Origin: Datisca glomerata
Taxonomy: Eukaryota; Streptophyta; Magnoliopsida; Cucurbitales; Datiscaceae
Direction of reading: 5' to 3'
Assembly (NCBI GenBank): GCA_003255025.1
Contig: QANY01008329.1
Coordinates: forward strand, 67,880-131,879
Length of the DNA stretch: 64,000 bases
This document shows positions 45,713-56,939 of the stretch, piece after piece (within the stretch, counting starts at the first letter, position 1; every line of letters begins with the position of its first letter). The translations under genes and the position numbers were made by a program. The notes beneath the pieces are model-generated. The model was not told the DNA's origin and ran no database searches. It saw nothing but the letters and a program-made list of their open reading frames with translations.

Positions 45713-46745
45713 AATAATTCTCACAAGTATCAGAATTAACCCCACTGAATTCTCCTGAATTAGCTCCACTGAATTCTCCTCCATGCTTCCCGGTCTTTCC
45801 CTCTCATAGTTAACATTCCACTCGAGCCTTTTTAAATTGCAACTACTCTTTGTCTTAAGTGACCTATTAGGATTTCTTCCTTTCCCTAAATTCTTCCACC
45901 TACCTTCAATTTCTGAAAATAAACATTGGGCTTTATGTTCAAACCCTTTATTGGAGAGCCCAAAAAATTTTGACAGTGTATTCATTTTACAGAGACCCCA
46001 TCTCGAGACTTATCTTTCTTCACTGATACAAACTCTAATAACAAACAGACTAACATCATCCTCTTCAATGTTTACCATAGCAAGTAGAAGGCACAATGAA
46101 CTTCTCCTCAAAACTACTCCCAGATAAAAACACTTTTTCCCACTCACACCTACTCCGTTCAAATAGAATCAACTCCCTCTCTAAATCATCATCACTCAAA
46201 CCTTCCATAGAATAATCCTAATACCCACCGAAACCCGTTGCAACTGCTCTCTCCTCAATGATAGGCTTCGGATTAAAAACACTCTATTTCCCGTATAGAG
46301 CATTACTACATCCCGCTTCGTGTGAAAAAAATCCCTCAAAAATAGGTTCCGTGAATTCTATCATCACTTCTTTCCCTTTGGATTCTCTCAGCCCATACTT
46401 TGGATTTGATTGCTTCTTGACCCAAACTTGTCTGAGCTTGTTAAAAGGACCCATTCCCCTCCCTTTCTGCAAAGGCTGGTCCAGATCCTTAAAGGAGCAC
46501 TCCACCCAATCCCATGTCTTCCTCCTATATATTTCAATTTTAAATGACCTTGAGACTATTGTATCGCCTCATAGAAACCACTCTTGTGCATGTAAAGTTA
46601 TCAACTTCCTCTTTTTTGAAACTAAGGATCTCTTCTCCACCGCCCGTCATATACCTTCCCCATCTGTGGTAAATTGTTCCTCGACTATGGGGATAGAAAG
46701 AAACCTATTCCCTTCCTTCACCCTAAACTCTGACGGTCCGTAGCA
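45713..46745 (-). pseudogene. LINE ORF1-like remnant
   Basis: Minus-strand frames upstream of ORF2 (for example 46505-46284, with FKDLDQPLQKGRGMGPFNKLRQVWV and LRESKGKEVMIEF) look like the C-terminal region of a plant LINE ORF1 (DUF4283-type proteins). Upstream residues RFLSIPIVEEQFTTDG and SRSFKIEIYRRKTWDWVECSF fit. Interrupted by stops. The 161-codon plus-strand frame at 46258-46743 is the shadow of this. Assignment rests on position before ORF2. Confidence 0.55.
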
Positions 46746-46786
46746 TTTGTTACAAACCAACAGTCTCACCCATCATAGCTATGAGA

Positions 46787-48397
46787 AATTCTCATATTAT
46801 TTCTCCTCATTGTTACCACTAACAAGTGGCTTTGTATGTTATGACTCCATCATATGTTACTAGATTTCTCATATGTAAGTTATGTATTAATTAAGGAAAT
46901 TATTTATAATATGTTTTAAGTATGCCATTTATGCTTAGGGATCTGATGTAGCGGAAGCCTCGAAGAAAACCTAACAATACCAAATATTGTTGAATCACGC
47001 ACGATTACTAGTAATTCGATCTTTCAAAACCTGTTAAATTATGAGATTACCAGGATTTAGGCATGAATTTTGATAAATCATGAAATATAAAAAAATGGAA
47101 TTATAGAGAAAAAATGTCTCAAACAAATATCATAAGCTGCTACATAAACCCTAAACAATACATATTTAAATTGTTCCTGAAAATCCTAAAACTAAAAGAA
47201 AGGGAAAATTATAAAAATAACCAAAATCACGATAAAATATCTTCCGAGCCTCCGAAAGTACTTAAACAATGATCTTTGGTATCTTATCGGCCCCGTGAGT
47301 CAACCCGAGTCAAAAGTTATGACCTCTGAAAGTTGACTTGCACGTGTCACGATCCATTTATTCCAAAAATTTCAACACTACATCGTCCACATTAGGATAG
47401 ATGGTAACATATATCTATAACATATATTATATAACATGTTTATATGTATTGTTTGGTTGTTTACCAAGTATACTTTATATGCTCACTGTAGTTATTTTGA
47501 TTTTTAGATAACAATTGTAACATATATGCTCATTGTAGTTATTTTGATTTTTAGATAACAATTGTAACATATATGCTCACTGTAGTTTCTTTTAAGATAA
47601 AATGTTGGCTTCTAGTTATATTACTATGGGTGTGATACACGTGGAATTGGTGTCCCACTAAAGTTCAAAACTACTCTTAAGAGATATTTTAGCCATTTAC
47701 TCGTACGCTGATAGATGTTGACCTCTCCAAGCTGTTGCTCTGTTGCATCATGATTTTTGTGGGTGAGAGCTTTTGTTCAGCTTGTTGCACTATTAAAAAT
47801 ATAATCATCTCTTACATCACGTTCTTCAGTGTAGATATCATATTTTATTGGGGCCTGAGGAAAGTACCTAAATCTAAAATATATAAAAAGGCAGAAAATA
47901 AAGATTTTAAATGTAAAGAATAAAAAATAAAAATAATTTAAAAAAAGGAGAAATAAAGCTTAAGGAAGGATTTTGTTTTAAAAGAACATTAAAGGAAAGA
48001 TTTTCAATTTTTTGGTCTCAAATCATGAATTATTCCAAAAAATATTTCTTAATTCATCAAAAGAATTTTGAGAGGAGGAAAGTTGTTATTTCCTTCTTTA
48101 TATGGAAGATCTAAACATTGATGGTATGATTAATAACGATACCCTAGGGCAAACTATGACTTCACTCTATATATGAAGAGGGAATGAAAAGAAAAAGAAG
48201 AAGCTTGGATAGATAAGAGAGGACCTAACTTTAGAAGAGTAAAAAAGAAGAATAAAAGAAGAAGGTGAGGGAGAGAGAGAAGAGGACCTACGAATTTTCT
48301 ATAGAGAAGAGAGGAGAAAAAAAGAAGAAGGAGAGAAGAAAAACAAAGAGAGGGGTGAGACGTTAGAAAAAAGAGAAAAAGAAGACAAAGAGAACTA
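46787..48397 (+). repeat. Dispersed repeat, copy 2 (LTR-like), inverted relative to 11617-13605
   Basis: Reads on the plus strand TCATATTATTTCTCCTC...TGATGTAGCGGAAG (46942)...TATA-like CTATATATGAAGAGG (48165)...GA-rich leader to CTACCTAAGA (48397), the complement of copy 1. It carries a local duplication of ACATATATGCTCA.TGTAGTTATTTTG (47465-47585, unit about 53 bp) absent from copy 1. No coding content. Confidence 0.75.
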
Positions 48398-50754
48398 CCT
48401 AAGAGTGCACTTCTCCACTAGATATCTATTAATGATCGTTTGATATAAGATTGTTAGTAAACGATTTTCGGAATAAGATTGATAGAATATGATTGTGAGA
48501 ATGTATATGTCTAGAATGTTAAGATTACTTTGTTTGTTAACATTTGAAAATCTTTTGATTTAATAGTGAAAATGTTAAATTATTTTGTTTGTTCGATGGA
48601 ATGTGCAAGAGAGTGTTATAAATATAATTCTTCATTTTTAATTTTCTCCTTAAACTAAAATATGTTCGGTGATTATAAAAAAAACTTTATACTTAATTTA
48701 TTGAAAATTTGTCAAACGTCTAATTTCCTAATGAAAAAATTTATATATTTGAAGCAAAATATTAAAATTTAACAGTTTATGCATGGGAAAATAAAATGTC
48801 ATTTTTCCTTTAACTCAATTCCATGGATAATTATACTAATAATAGAGTGATTAACATAAAAAGAAAAGAAAATATCAAAAAACAATAATTAATGATTTCT
48901 TAATTTTCTTTCTCATTTTCCATGGAGTTAAAGAGACTCCAATATTCCTTTGAAAAAAAAGAACATCCAGCGTTTATTATTAAAAAAGGGCCTCCAACGT
49001 TTTTTTAAAGTGCCTCTAACATTTACAATTGTGTATTTTCAATTAACATTTGAAAAACCAAGATTAGGATAACACACAAAAAGAATCTGGTCGTGCAACA
49101 ATGATCATTCACGCTTTTAGTCATTATCTTTATTCGGTGTTCTAGTAATGTTTCTAATCTTATAAAAAATATGTTTTGATGTGTAAGTATTGTAATTTGA
49201 ATTCATAGAAATTATATAAACTTGTAAATCTATGTTATCTGTATCACTTTATATAGATATGTACATTCAACATCGACATAATTAATCAAAAGAAATGCAT
49301 GAACGCAGATAAGTTCAATGAATGTCTTCTAACAAATGCAAAATAAACATGCATGTCTATTGTATTTTGTATGTAATGATGACATATATTCTTTTTGAAA
49401 AAATAGAAGAATAATAATTAGATTGATTTGTCAAAATAAATGTTATATTTTTTTATCTTTTAATTAACAAATATAGTATGATAAGTTTTAAAAATAAAAA
49501 ATAGAATTGAATAGATATAAAATATATAGATGAATAGTTGATTAGAATTACACCACATGTCATGAAGAATGACAATTAAGGATTAATAAAAAAATCATAT
49601 AGACAAAGTAGTCTAAAAATATTTCTCCAGCACTTCAATATATGTTACATACTATAGATTATATGCATATAAGATTTGCACCTTCAAATTTGTAAAAATT
49701 ACCTAATTGTATACATTTATTCCCTTCAAATTTATAAAATAAATATATTGTATACAATTTTCCATATTCAAACTTGTAAAGATACCAGGTTTCTGTTATT
49801 AGCGCTATTGACTATCAATTCTCTAGAAATTACTTTTTGTTAAAAAAAATGTTTCCACAATTAACCACATAAGAGGAGCTTTGGAAAAACAAGTAAACTC
49901 CCCCTAAAACTCCCGATATCCCCCTATATGCAGTTGAGGTATTGATTGAATGCGCTTCTAATTTTATGAAAGTATATGGGCTGTTATGTTTTTATTACAA
50001 ATGTCAACAAAATAATATGTCTATTTGCGAGTCAATCAAATAGGAATATTACGGTTGCAATTTTATGAAAAAGTCAAAGTAAAGTCAAACCCCTTATCCG
50101 ATTTGAACCAATCACTAACCCCTTATCATAGCATTATTCTAACAATGAATTAAAGTGTCCAATTAACTCAATTTCCAAATAGGCCACTAGTTAAGACGAG
50201 TCTTCTTCTGTATAAAGTTATTCTATAATTACTTTCCTTGAAATATTAGAACTTCATGCAATAATTAAAAGTTTTACATAGGATAAAGCGCTTACGGTTG
50301 AATTAAAAGTTATAGATGATAATTAATGTAAAACATTATTTTTTTTATTTAGTTCAAACACTTACACTCAGGTTTAGAGTGCGATTTGATCCTAATAGGC
50401 AAAGGCAAATCCAAAATTTTAGTTCAGGGAGCACAACTAAACATAAGAACATATCAATATACTTTTTAAAAAAAAATATTTTAGTTCTATTTGAGGTTTA
50501 TTCTTAAACTTAATGAATGGAATAAATAATATATAAGGAGATAAATGAATTAGTATTTTTCGACACTTATCACCGTTTAGATGTGACTTCTACGGAGTGA
50601 ATCCCAGTTTATCCAATGCGATCATCCCATTTTTTAGACGTAATTGAGATGACACATAATATGTTTCTCAAACTTTCATAAAATAAATTGAATATATAAA
50701 ATAAATATTAAAATGATGGACATGTGCAATGCATGTGAGAATAAATTAGTAAAT
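48398..50754. other. AT-rich stretch without a recognised gene
   Basis: Very AT-rich with homopolymer runs; no sustained frame, array or element end recognised. Confidence 0.5.
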
Positions 50755-50880
50755 AAAAAATAATAAAAATTAAGGGGCATTGTCAAATTGGAGACTACAA
50801 GATTTGAACCCAAAACCTCCATTTTAGAAAAAAACGTTATAATATCAATGAGCTATGTCATCATCCACAAGGTGTACATT
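50755..50880 (-). mobile_element. Possible tRNA-derived SINE head
   Basis: On the minus strand TAGCTCATTGAT (complement of 50844-50855) resembles a Pol III A box and GGGTTCAAATC (complement of 50801-50811) a B box, spaced about 40 bases apart as in tRNA-derived SINEs. No tail or target duplication could be defined. Confidence 0.3.
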
Positions 50881-51119
50881 ACAAATAAAATATAACACCA
50901 ATGAGCTAGTAGATCCGCCGATGCTAATAGGCCACTCACGTAGAGTTATCCAACCTATCAACTATCCCTCCTCAGCACTTGTAAGAAAGCGCAAGTCATT
51001 CACTATGAGTCAATCCTCTGATTACCAGGCATTAATACCAATTATATGATCAAACGTTAATTGTTAAACTGAAAGATAGTACTTTGATAATCAATGCACA
51101 ACTTTATTTGTTTCTAGGT

Positions 51120-53289
51120 TGAGTTCTATGATCTTGGTGTACGTGGTGTTGATAACACTGCACTAGTAGCTCGGTGGTAAAGTAGGCTTCCTAGAAATGT
51201 GAAAAGGAATGTCGATTCTTCTAGGTTTAGGTACTTAATAAGTATATTGAAAAGGTCAGATTGATCACGTCCTATTAAAAAGCCTGGCCGAGAAATGATG
51301 GGATACAACCCATAACTTTCATATAGATAAAGTGGGTGAAATGACAATGACCCCATTGGGCTTTGCTGTGATTGTCGGCATGAAAGTCGTTGGTCGACAA
51401 CTAGACTATGATTTGGAACTCTACAACAACAAGAAGACATTGTGGAGGCTCTTCGACAAACCATTGCCAGAGCTTAGAGAAAAAAAGTCAGTTAACAATG
51501 AATTTTGGTAATTATGTTAATTACTAGAGTACTACTCCTAAGAAGGAAAAATTTTGACGAGAGTTTTTCTTCTTGTGCTCTTAGGTAGTACAATTTTTTG
51601 CACAAGAGTAATAGAGTTTATTTGTACTTCCTCCCCAACCTAAAAAAAATAGATGAGATGCGAGAGTATAGTTGGGGTGGTTCAACGTTGTTCGTATTAT
51701 TTTTCAATATGGACGCTTTATGACGCAGAAAAGTGTAGGGATTGGGGGTTTCTCAAGAGCATGGGAGGTATGGGCTTGTGAGTACCTTTCATGTTTGGCA
51801 CTGAGCAAACCATTGGGTGGTCCAGGCACGTTCTCGAGAGTAGCACATTGGATAGACATTGAGTCAGGAACAAGGGATGTTGGTCACTCCTAAAATAATT
51901 TCGTCTTAAATTTTAAAATGTGAGGCCCAATGAGGTATGTGTTTTATTCTATCAATTCTTATACCCCCCCACCCCTTGAGTATGAATAATGTTTTACTGA
52001 CAAAATATTTGTTTTTTAACTTGCAGATCAATTGAAACCCTTGGGGACAATGTACAGACTTGCCTGACTATTGCATCGATAATATACCTCCTACCACCAT
52101 AAGAATCTTGATGCAGGGACCTGCTGGAAAAGCATGGTACTTGGGTGAGCACGTCTCATGGCAGATTTTGGCAACTGAGGTGTCGTACATCCCATACATA
52201 CCCCCAGTTTCAATGTTATGTGATCAACCATTCACTAGAGAGGATTTGACTGGTGGTATTGGAGGTTTCAAAGCGACACACTTCATCAATGATGTAGATG
52301 GTGATGGCGAAGATACTTATGATGAATTCCAAAAAAATTGGTTGTCTTACAACTATGGTGGGGCATTTTCGTAGGTGCTAAACGTCTCTAAGTAGTTTTT
52401 AAATATAGGATATTACTCATTTTGTTATACAATATAAATTTGTAATCTACTTGGTATTGGCAGCAGCACTAGCAAATGCAAGAGTCATAGCAGCACCACG
52501 AGCATCAGGACCGGCTAGAGTAACCATTGATGATATAAGTGTGGGTGACATCCCACTACCATCATAGAAGATTCAGCTACCACTCCTAGATGGTGGTAGT
52601 GAGCTGGTTGGCATTCCAAATGATGTTCTAGTCTGGGGTCTTCATTAAGCTGATGTCGATTATATTAGTTAAGATGTTAATATTTATTAGTTAGTAATTA
52701 AATATCACATTAATGCGTAATTCAAATAATGCAGATGCCAGCGGTATGCGCGGCAGGCATAATGCGCATGATTGACGGTCTCAATAGGTTATTTTTTGAG
52801 AAAATGTTTAGCACACATGAGGCGATGATAAAGGCCAAAACATAAATGAAGAAAGGGTAAGGAAATTATAAACTTACTATCTTTCTGTAATTATTATTTT
52901 TGTTTGAAATCAATATATTCAAATTAACTCTTAGCTGGCATTTTGAGTATGTACACTTGTAAGTGAAGTTACAAAGACACTTGTAAATGTATGAAACTCA
53001 AGCAAGCAGGCATGGGAGTCCTGATGATGATGATGATGATGATGAAGATGATGGAGATGATGGTCATGATGATAATGGTGATGATTCAGTTAATGATGAT
53101 GAAGATGATGGAGATGATGGTCATGATGATAATGGTGATGATTCAGTTAATGATGATGAAGATGACCATGATGAGGACACCGATGAAGATGCTGAATCAG
53201 AACGAGAACATGAAGGTCGTACAAAGCATTCAGATGATTGTCAAAAAAGAGAAACGTTGCACCATGACGCTTTGTCAAAGTTTATATGA
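51120..53289 (+). pseudogene. Plant-mobile-domain (PMD) protein remnant with acidic tail
   Basis: Frame-by-frame reading gives NTALVARW near 51163, then HNFHIDKVGEMTMTPLGFAVIVGMKVVG (51312-51395) and LWRLFDKPLPELRE (51440-51480), matching the PMD core pattern of TFHF.GEMT.TPLDF..LTGL. 51672-51893 has IGGFSRAWEVWACEYL, the later PMD signature; 52060-52374 gives WYLGEHVSWQILATEV and an acidic segment. 52740-52850 reads MIDGLNRLFFEKMF. The end, 52987-53289, is a Asp-rich tail from two 57-bp tandem units, stopping at 53287-53289. PMDs occur in host MAIN/MAIL proteins and in MULE and gypsy elements. Frameshifts and stops throughout. Confidence 0.6.
53027..53165 (+). repeat. 57-bp tandem units encoding an acidic tail
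   Basis: A GAT-rich unit (DDEDDGDDGHDDNGDDSVN, 19 codons) is repeated nearly perfectly at about 53037-53093 and 53094-53150, followed by a partial copy; preceded by a (GAT)n run. The near-identity of the copies suggests recent duplication compared with the rest of the decayed ORF. Confidence 0.85.
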
Positions 53290-53504
53290 ACTTTTAATAG
53301 TATGTTTGAATTTTAAACTTGATTCAAAGTTTGTTGAGTGTATTTTTGAATTTTGTTAAATATTGGATGCATTTGGTTGGACATATTGTGGTAAAATTGA
53401 TTTTCAATTTTTAACTTTCTAAAAATCTACAAAACATACCCCTATCTCACATTCGCCGTCTAATTGAAAATAGAAGCTTGGCTTTTTAAGGGTCTGAACT
53501 TTCA

Positions 53505-53925
53505 AGCATGCTTAGGAAGCATATTGTACTCGTTCGAATTGCAACCACCCCAAAATCTTGGCTTTTCAAGGATGACTTTCTCAATCTTCACTGAAGCAGA
53601 ACGCCACTCTCCATCTCCCTTCTTTGAAGTATCATATCCTAGTTGAACAGTGATCTCCCCAAAAGAATCAAACACTATATGCAGACCATTTTTTATAAAG
53701 TCATTGTGTGAGTTGATTTGATGACTAATGAGGCCATACTCATTGAAGAATTCCATTGATGCCCTTTTATAACAACTTTTTAGAAACCCTTCTCCAAGTT
53801 CATGTATACTAGTAAGCTCAATATCTTCTTCCTCCTCTTTTTCTTCTTCATTGTCATCATCGATATCTATATCAACCCCATTGGAAAAGCCTTTCCCTTC
53901 CTTACCTAGATTCAAACCCCTGTGT
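53505..53925 (-). pseudogene. NRPD2: N-terminal exon of Pol IV/V second-largest subunit (NRPD2/NRPE2)
   Basis: Minus-strand frame 53966-53502 encodes an acidic stretch (VDIDIDDDNEEEKEEEED), then ELGEGFLKSCYKRASMEFFNEYG, LISHQINSHNDFIKNGL, FDSFGEITVQLGYDTSKKGDGEW, RSASVKIEKVILEKPRFW and NMLPKHA, then a stop. From established knowledge this is the N-terminal region of plant NRPD2/NRPE2, shared by RNA polymerases IV and V in RNA-directed DNA methylation; the Pol II homologue differs in the FGEI..KKGDGEW segment. In the family the sequence continues HARLQNMTYS, which is absent here, so only about 120 of some 1,200 residues are present. The upstream residues of the frame (MGTFCTILGPKRKTHRG) come from the adjoining repeat block. 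A truncated, probably captured exon. Confidence 0.8.
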
Positions 53926-54180
53926 GTCTTGCGTTTGGGGCCCAAAATGGTGCAGAAGGTCCCCAAACGCCATTCAACAATGGCATTTTGCCATTATATA
54001 ATGGCATTTGGGGCCTCCTAGTTCTTTTTGGTCCCAAATGCCAGACACACAGGCGTTTGGGGCCCAAAAAGGCCTAGGAGGGCCCCAAACACCATTCAAC
54101 AATGGCGTTTTGCCAGGATGATCAGCGATTAGGACCTCCCAAGTGTCATTTAGGACCTAATCTCGTCTCTCTTGTATGAT
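53926..54180. repeat. GC-rich GCGTTTGGGGCCC / CCAAACGCC palindromic block
   Basis: Two tandem units of about 120 bp, each with GCGTTTGGGGCCCAAAA, a ..CCCCAAACGCCATT (or CCCCAAACACCATT) arm and CAACAATGGC(A/G)TTTTGCCA. Both contain internal inverted repeats (GGGGCCC; TGGCATTTTGCCATTATATAATGGCA). The vocabulary is shared with element A (5000-5200). Confidence 0.75.
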
Positions 54181-54557
54181 TTTTTATTTGGCAGTTGGTT
54201 GGTGTCTGGTTGTTGTGCAATTAATATAGGTAATTACTCTTTGTAAACCATCCTTAAAAATTAAAATTTCACTCAACTAAACACATTCTCACTACTTCTC
54301 AATTGCTCTAAACTTCAAATACAGTTGCTCCTTCAATTTATTTGTTTGGATCATGAATTTTTAACCACAACTAAGTGATCGACTACACTGAAAAGGTAAT
54401 GCTTGTTTAGTTTTCTTTAACTTTTTTTAAGATTATGTGTAAGTTAGATGGCGTATGAGTAAATCATCAACTTCTTAAATTTGTTTTTTTTTTCAATATA
54501 GTTAATCTTAAATTGTTTTTTTTTCAATATAGTTAAGCATCTTCAAAGATAGTCATT
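54181..54557 (+). other. Leader of the FAR1-like gene with intron
   Basis: Likely 5' untranslated region: a donor-like AAAAG/GTAATG at 54391-54397 and acceptor-like T-runs ending CAATATAG at about 54501 and 54533. The acceptor segment (TTGTTTTTTTTTCAATATAGTTAA) is tandemly duplicated. Splicing is inferred from consensus only. Confidence 0.45.
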
Positions 54558-56880
54558 CTGATGTATCCATAAACTCGAGTGAGACGAGTACATGATCGAG
54601 TTCATCCATATTAGCGAACTTGCAAAATGAGGATGTCATTGATAAAAAATTTGATACATTACAAGAGGTTGAAGATTTCTACTATACCTACGCAGCTGAT
54701 ATTGGGTTTAGTGTACAGAAAGATGATAAACGTAAGAAAAGAGATGGGAAAATTATGTTACAAAGATGGATTTGCTTAAAAGAAGGAGTCTTGGAGAAAA
54801 AAGTATATGGGCATAGAGGACACCAAGTGAGAACCAAGAGGCTTGAAAAAGGTGGATTGTTGTGCTTGTTTTAGGGTGAACTTGGATAAGAAGACAAAAA
54901 AAATGGGTCGTTAAAGATTTTGAAGCTAATCACAACCATCCCACTGCTTCATCACAGGACGTGCCCTTTCTTTGATCTAATAGAGCAGTGAATGAAGCAA
55001 AAATGACTCGGGCAATAAGATTGCACAATTTCGATGTCAAGCTAAGCCAATTGTTTGATTACATGGTCGACCAAGCAGGCGGTTACGAGAATGTGGGGTT
55101 GTTACGGATGAATCTCTACAATAAGATGGACAAGCAGTGAAAATCACAGGTAGTGGAAACTGATTCAGAGACATCTATTGCTTTTTTTGCTGTAAAATTG
55201 GAGATGGATTCAGATATGTATTGCAAATACAACATTGACACGAATAATCATCTGGAAAATTTATTCTGGGTAGACTCGATATGTCAAGTTGACTATCATT
55301 GTTTCTGTGATGTATTGGTGTTCGATACGACCTATTAGATGAATGCATACAATAAAACCGCTTGTGATTTTCCATGGCGTGAACAATCACTACAAGACCA
55401 TAGTATTTAGTTGCGTGTTATCGGTTGATGTGATTGTCAAAACCTATCAATGGGTGTTGAGGACTTTCTTAGATGCCATGAAAAACAAGATGCCTCAATC
55501 GGTCATTATAGATGGCGATAAGGCAATGCGTAAAGAAATCAAAACGGTGCTCCCCAATTGCAATCATCGACTTCGTGCATGGTAGCTCGAATGAAATGCC
55601 TAATCAAACATGCATAACCCATATTTTCTACAGGCCTTCAAGAAAGTCATGTTTGACATCCTCACTGAAGGAGGGTTCGAAGAGGAATGGGATCATTTGA
55701 TAGAGTCGTTCAACCTTAGGAGAAATAAATGGGTACAATAGATGTAAAGGTATGAACGTGAATCTCTCTTGATTCTTTGAACGTCGATCTAAACTATTTG
55801 AATTTGTGCTACAATTCGATCAGGCGTTGGCACGTAGTCGACACGAGGAGAGGTTGGACGATTTCAAGTTCAAAAATGAAACAACTATGCTTCAGACTCA
55901 CATGCGTGCGTTAGAGCAACACACTGAAAATGTGTTCACACACAAACTATTTAAACGTATGCATAAGGAGATCATGGGTGAGGCATCATTTATAGTTTGT
56001 GCTTTGACACATGATGGGGAGGCTGAAAATTATTCGGTGGTCAAGTTTGAGATGTCAAATGACTCATACGTAGTGACACGAGACCAACTACTTGATATGC
56101 TAAAGTAAAGTTGTGGCATGTTTGAATCAGTGGGGATATCGTGTCATCATATGTTCACTGTTATGAAAGATGAACATATGCAAGAGATTCGAAGCACGTG
56201 CATACTCGACAAATGACATATTAATGTGAAGAGTAATATGCTACCAACTGGGTCAAGCCATTCTCATCTGGATATAGATAAGACAGTCTTGCTTCAGTAC
56301 AATTCAATCCAACTAGCTACCAAAAGACTTGCTCACTTTGTTTCAAAGTAAAGTGAATGGTCGACTCGAGAAAAAGTGGAGATTGAGATGATGTGTGCAA
56401 AATATGAGACCTTGTGGAATGAGAAGGTCACCAACGAACATGATGTGAAGTACGAGGATGGTGTAGAGATTAAAAGAGGCCATGTTTAAGACCCGGTAAT
56501 CGTGAACACAAAGGGAAGCTAAGGTGCCAGCTTGAGTAAAGCACGACCAAGCACCCGTCGATATGGCCATTGTAAGAACACTGGACATACCAAACAGACG
56601 TGTCCAGAATTACCGAGCAATGTGCATGCCACGATGCCAGATGATAACACTGATGATCCAGCACTAACGTGCAAGGTGCACATGCAATAAGCGTCTTTGG
56701 ACAAGGTGCGTCTCGCGAACAGACACCATTCCAATACCCATTCAATGTGTAAGATGCGTACATATTCAATATGCAAGGTGCATACCCATTCAACCCAATA
56801 TGCATACCCAACACCATTCAACGCACACCGTGGGTACCCTATGTACAACACAAACATCTCATACTGGTATAATTTTTTGT
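54558..56880 (+). pseudogene. FAR1/FHY3-type MULE transposase pseudogene
   Basis: Order of domains: (1) FAR1 DNA-binding domain 54620-54960 (FDTLQEVEDFYYTYAADIGFSV, WICLKEG, then after a shift RVNLDKKTKKW and FEANHNHPTAS), a WRKY/GCM1-type zinc fold. (2) AIRLHNFDVKLSQLFDYM to 55137. (3) MULE DDE transposase: NLFWVDSICQVDYHCFCDVLVFDTTY (Asp 1, to 55336), then, in a new frame, VIFHGVNNHYKTIVFSC and VIIDGDKAMRKEI (Asp 2, near 55510), HRLRAW. (4) 55806-56108, NENVFTHKLFKRM-type region. (5) SWIM finger near 56105-56165 (SCGMFESVGISCHHMF), whose first Cys codon is TAA. (6) CCHC-like GHCKNTGHTKQTC near 56570 with first Cys changed to Tyr. (7) a YPFN/AYPFNMQG repeat tail to about 56840. At least four frameshifts and several stops. 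Confidence 0.88.
56700..56800 (+). repeat. 24-bp repeat in the FAR1-like C-terminus
   Basis: About three copies of tacccattcaatatgcaaggtgca, which in the shifted frame encode a YPFNMQGA-type repeat, a tail seen in some FAR1-related sequences. Confidence 0.55.
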
Positions 56881-56939
56881 ATTCCCTATCGCAGTAAACG
56901 TACATTTTGGTATTAACTTGCTTTTATAGTTTTTTGGGA

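Noticed and set aside
46258..46743. 161-codon plus-strand frame
   Set aside because: Shadow of the minus-strand LINE ORF1-like remnant, which has the more credible protein motifs.
51150..51175. tRNA A-box-like phrase TAGCTCGGTGGTAAAG
   Set aside because: No B box at the right spacing, and the bases are explained as codons of the PMD lead-in (ALVARW).
52991..53359. 122-codon Met-rich frame
   Set aside because: Out-of-frame reading of the GAT repeats; the Asp-rich frame continues the PMD-type ORF.
56343..56905. Minus-strand Cys/His-rich frames of 81-128 codons
   Set aside because: Antisense of the FAR1-like C-terminal region; plus-strand motifs explain the sequence.
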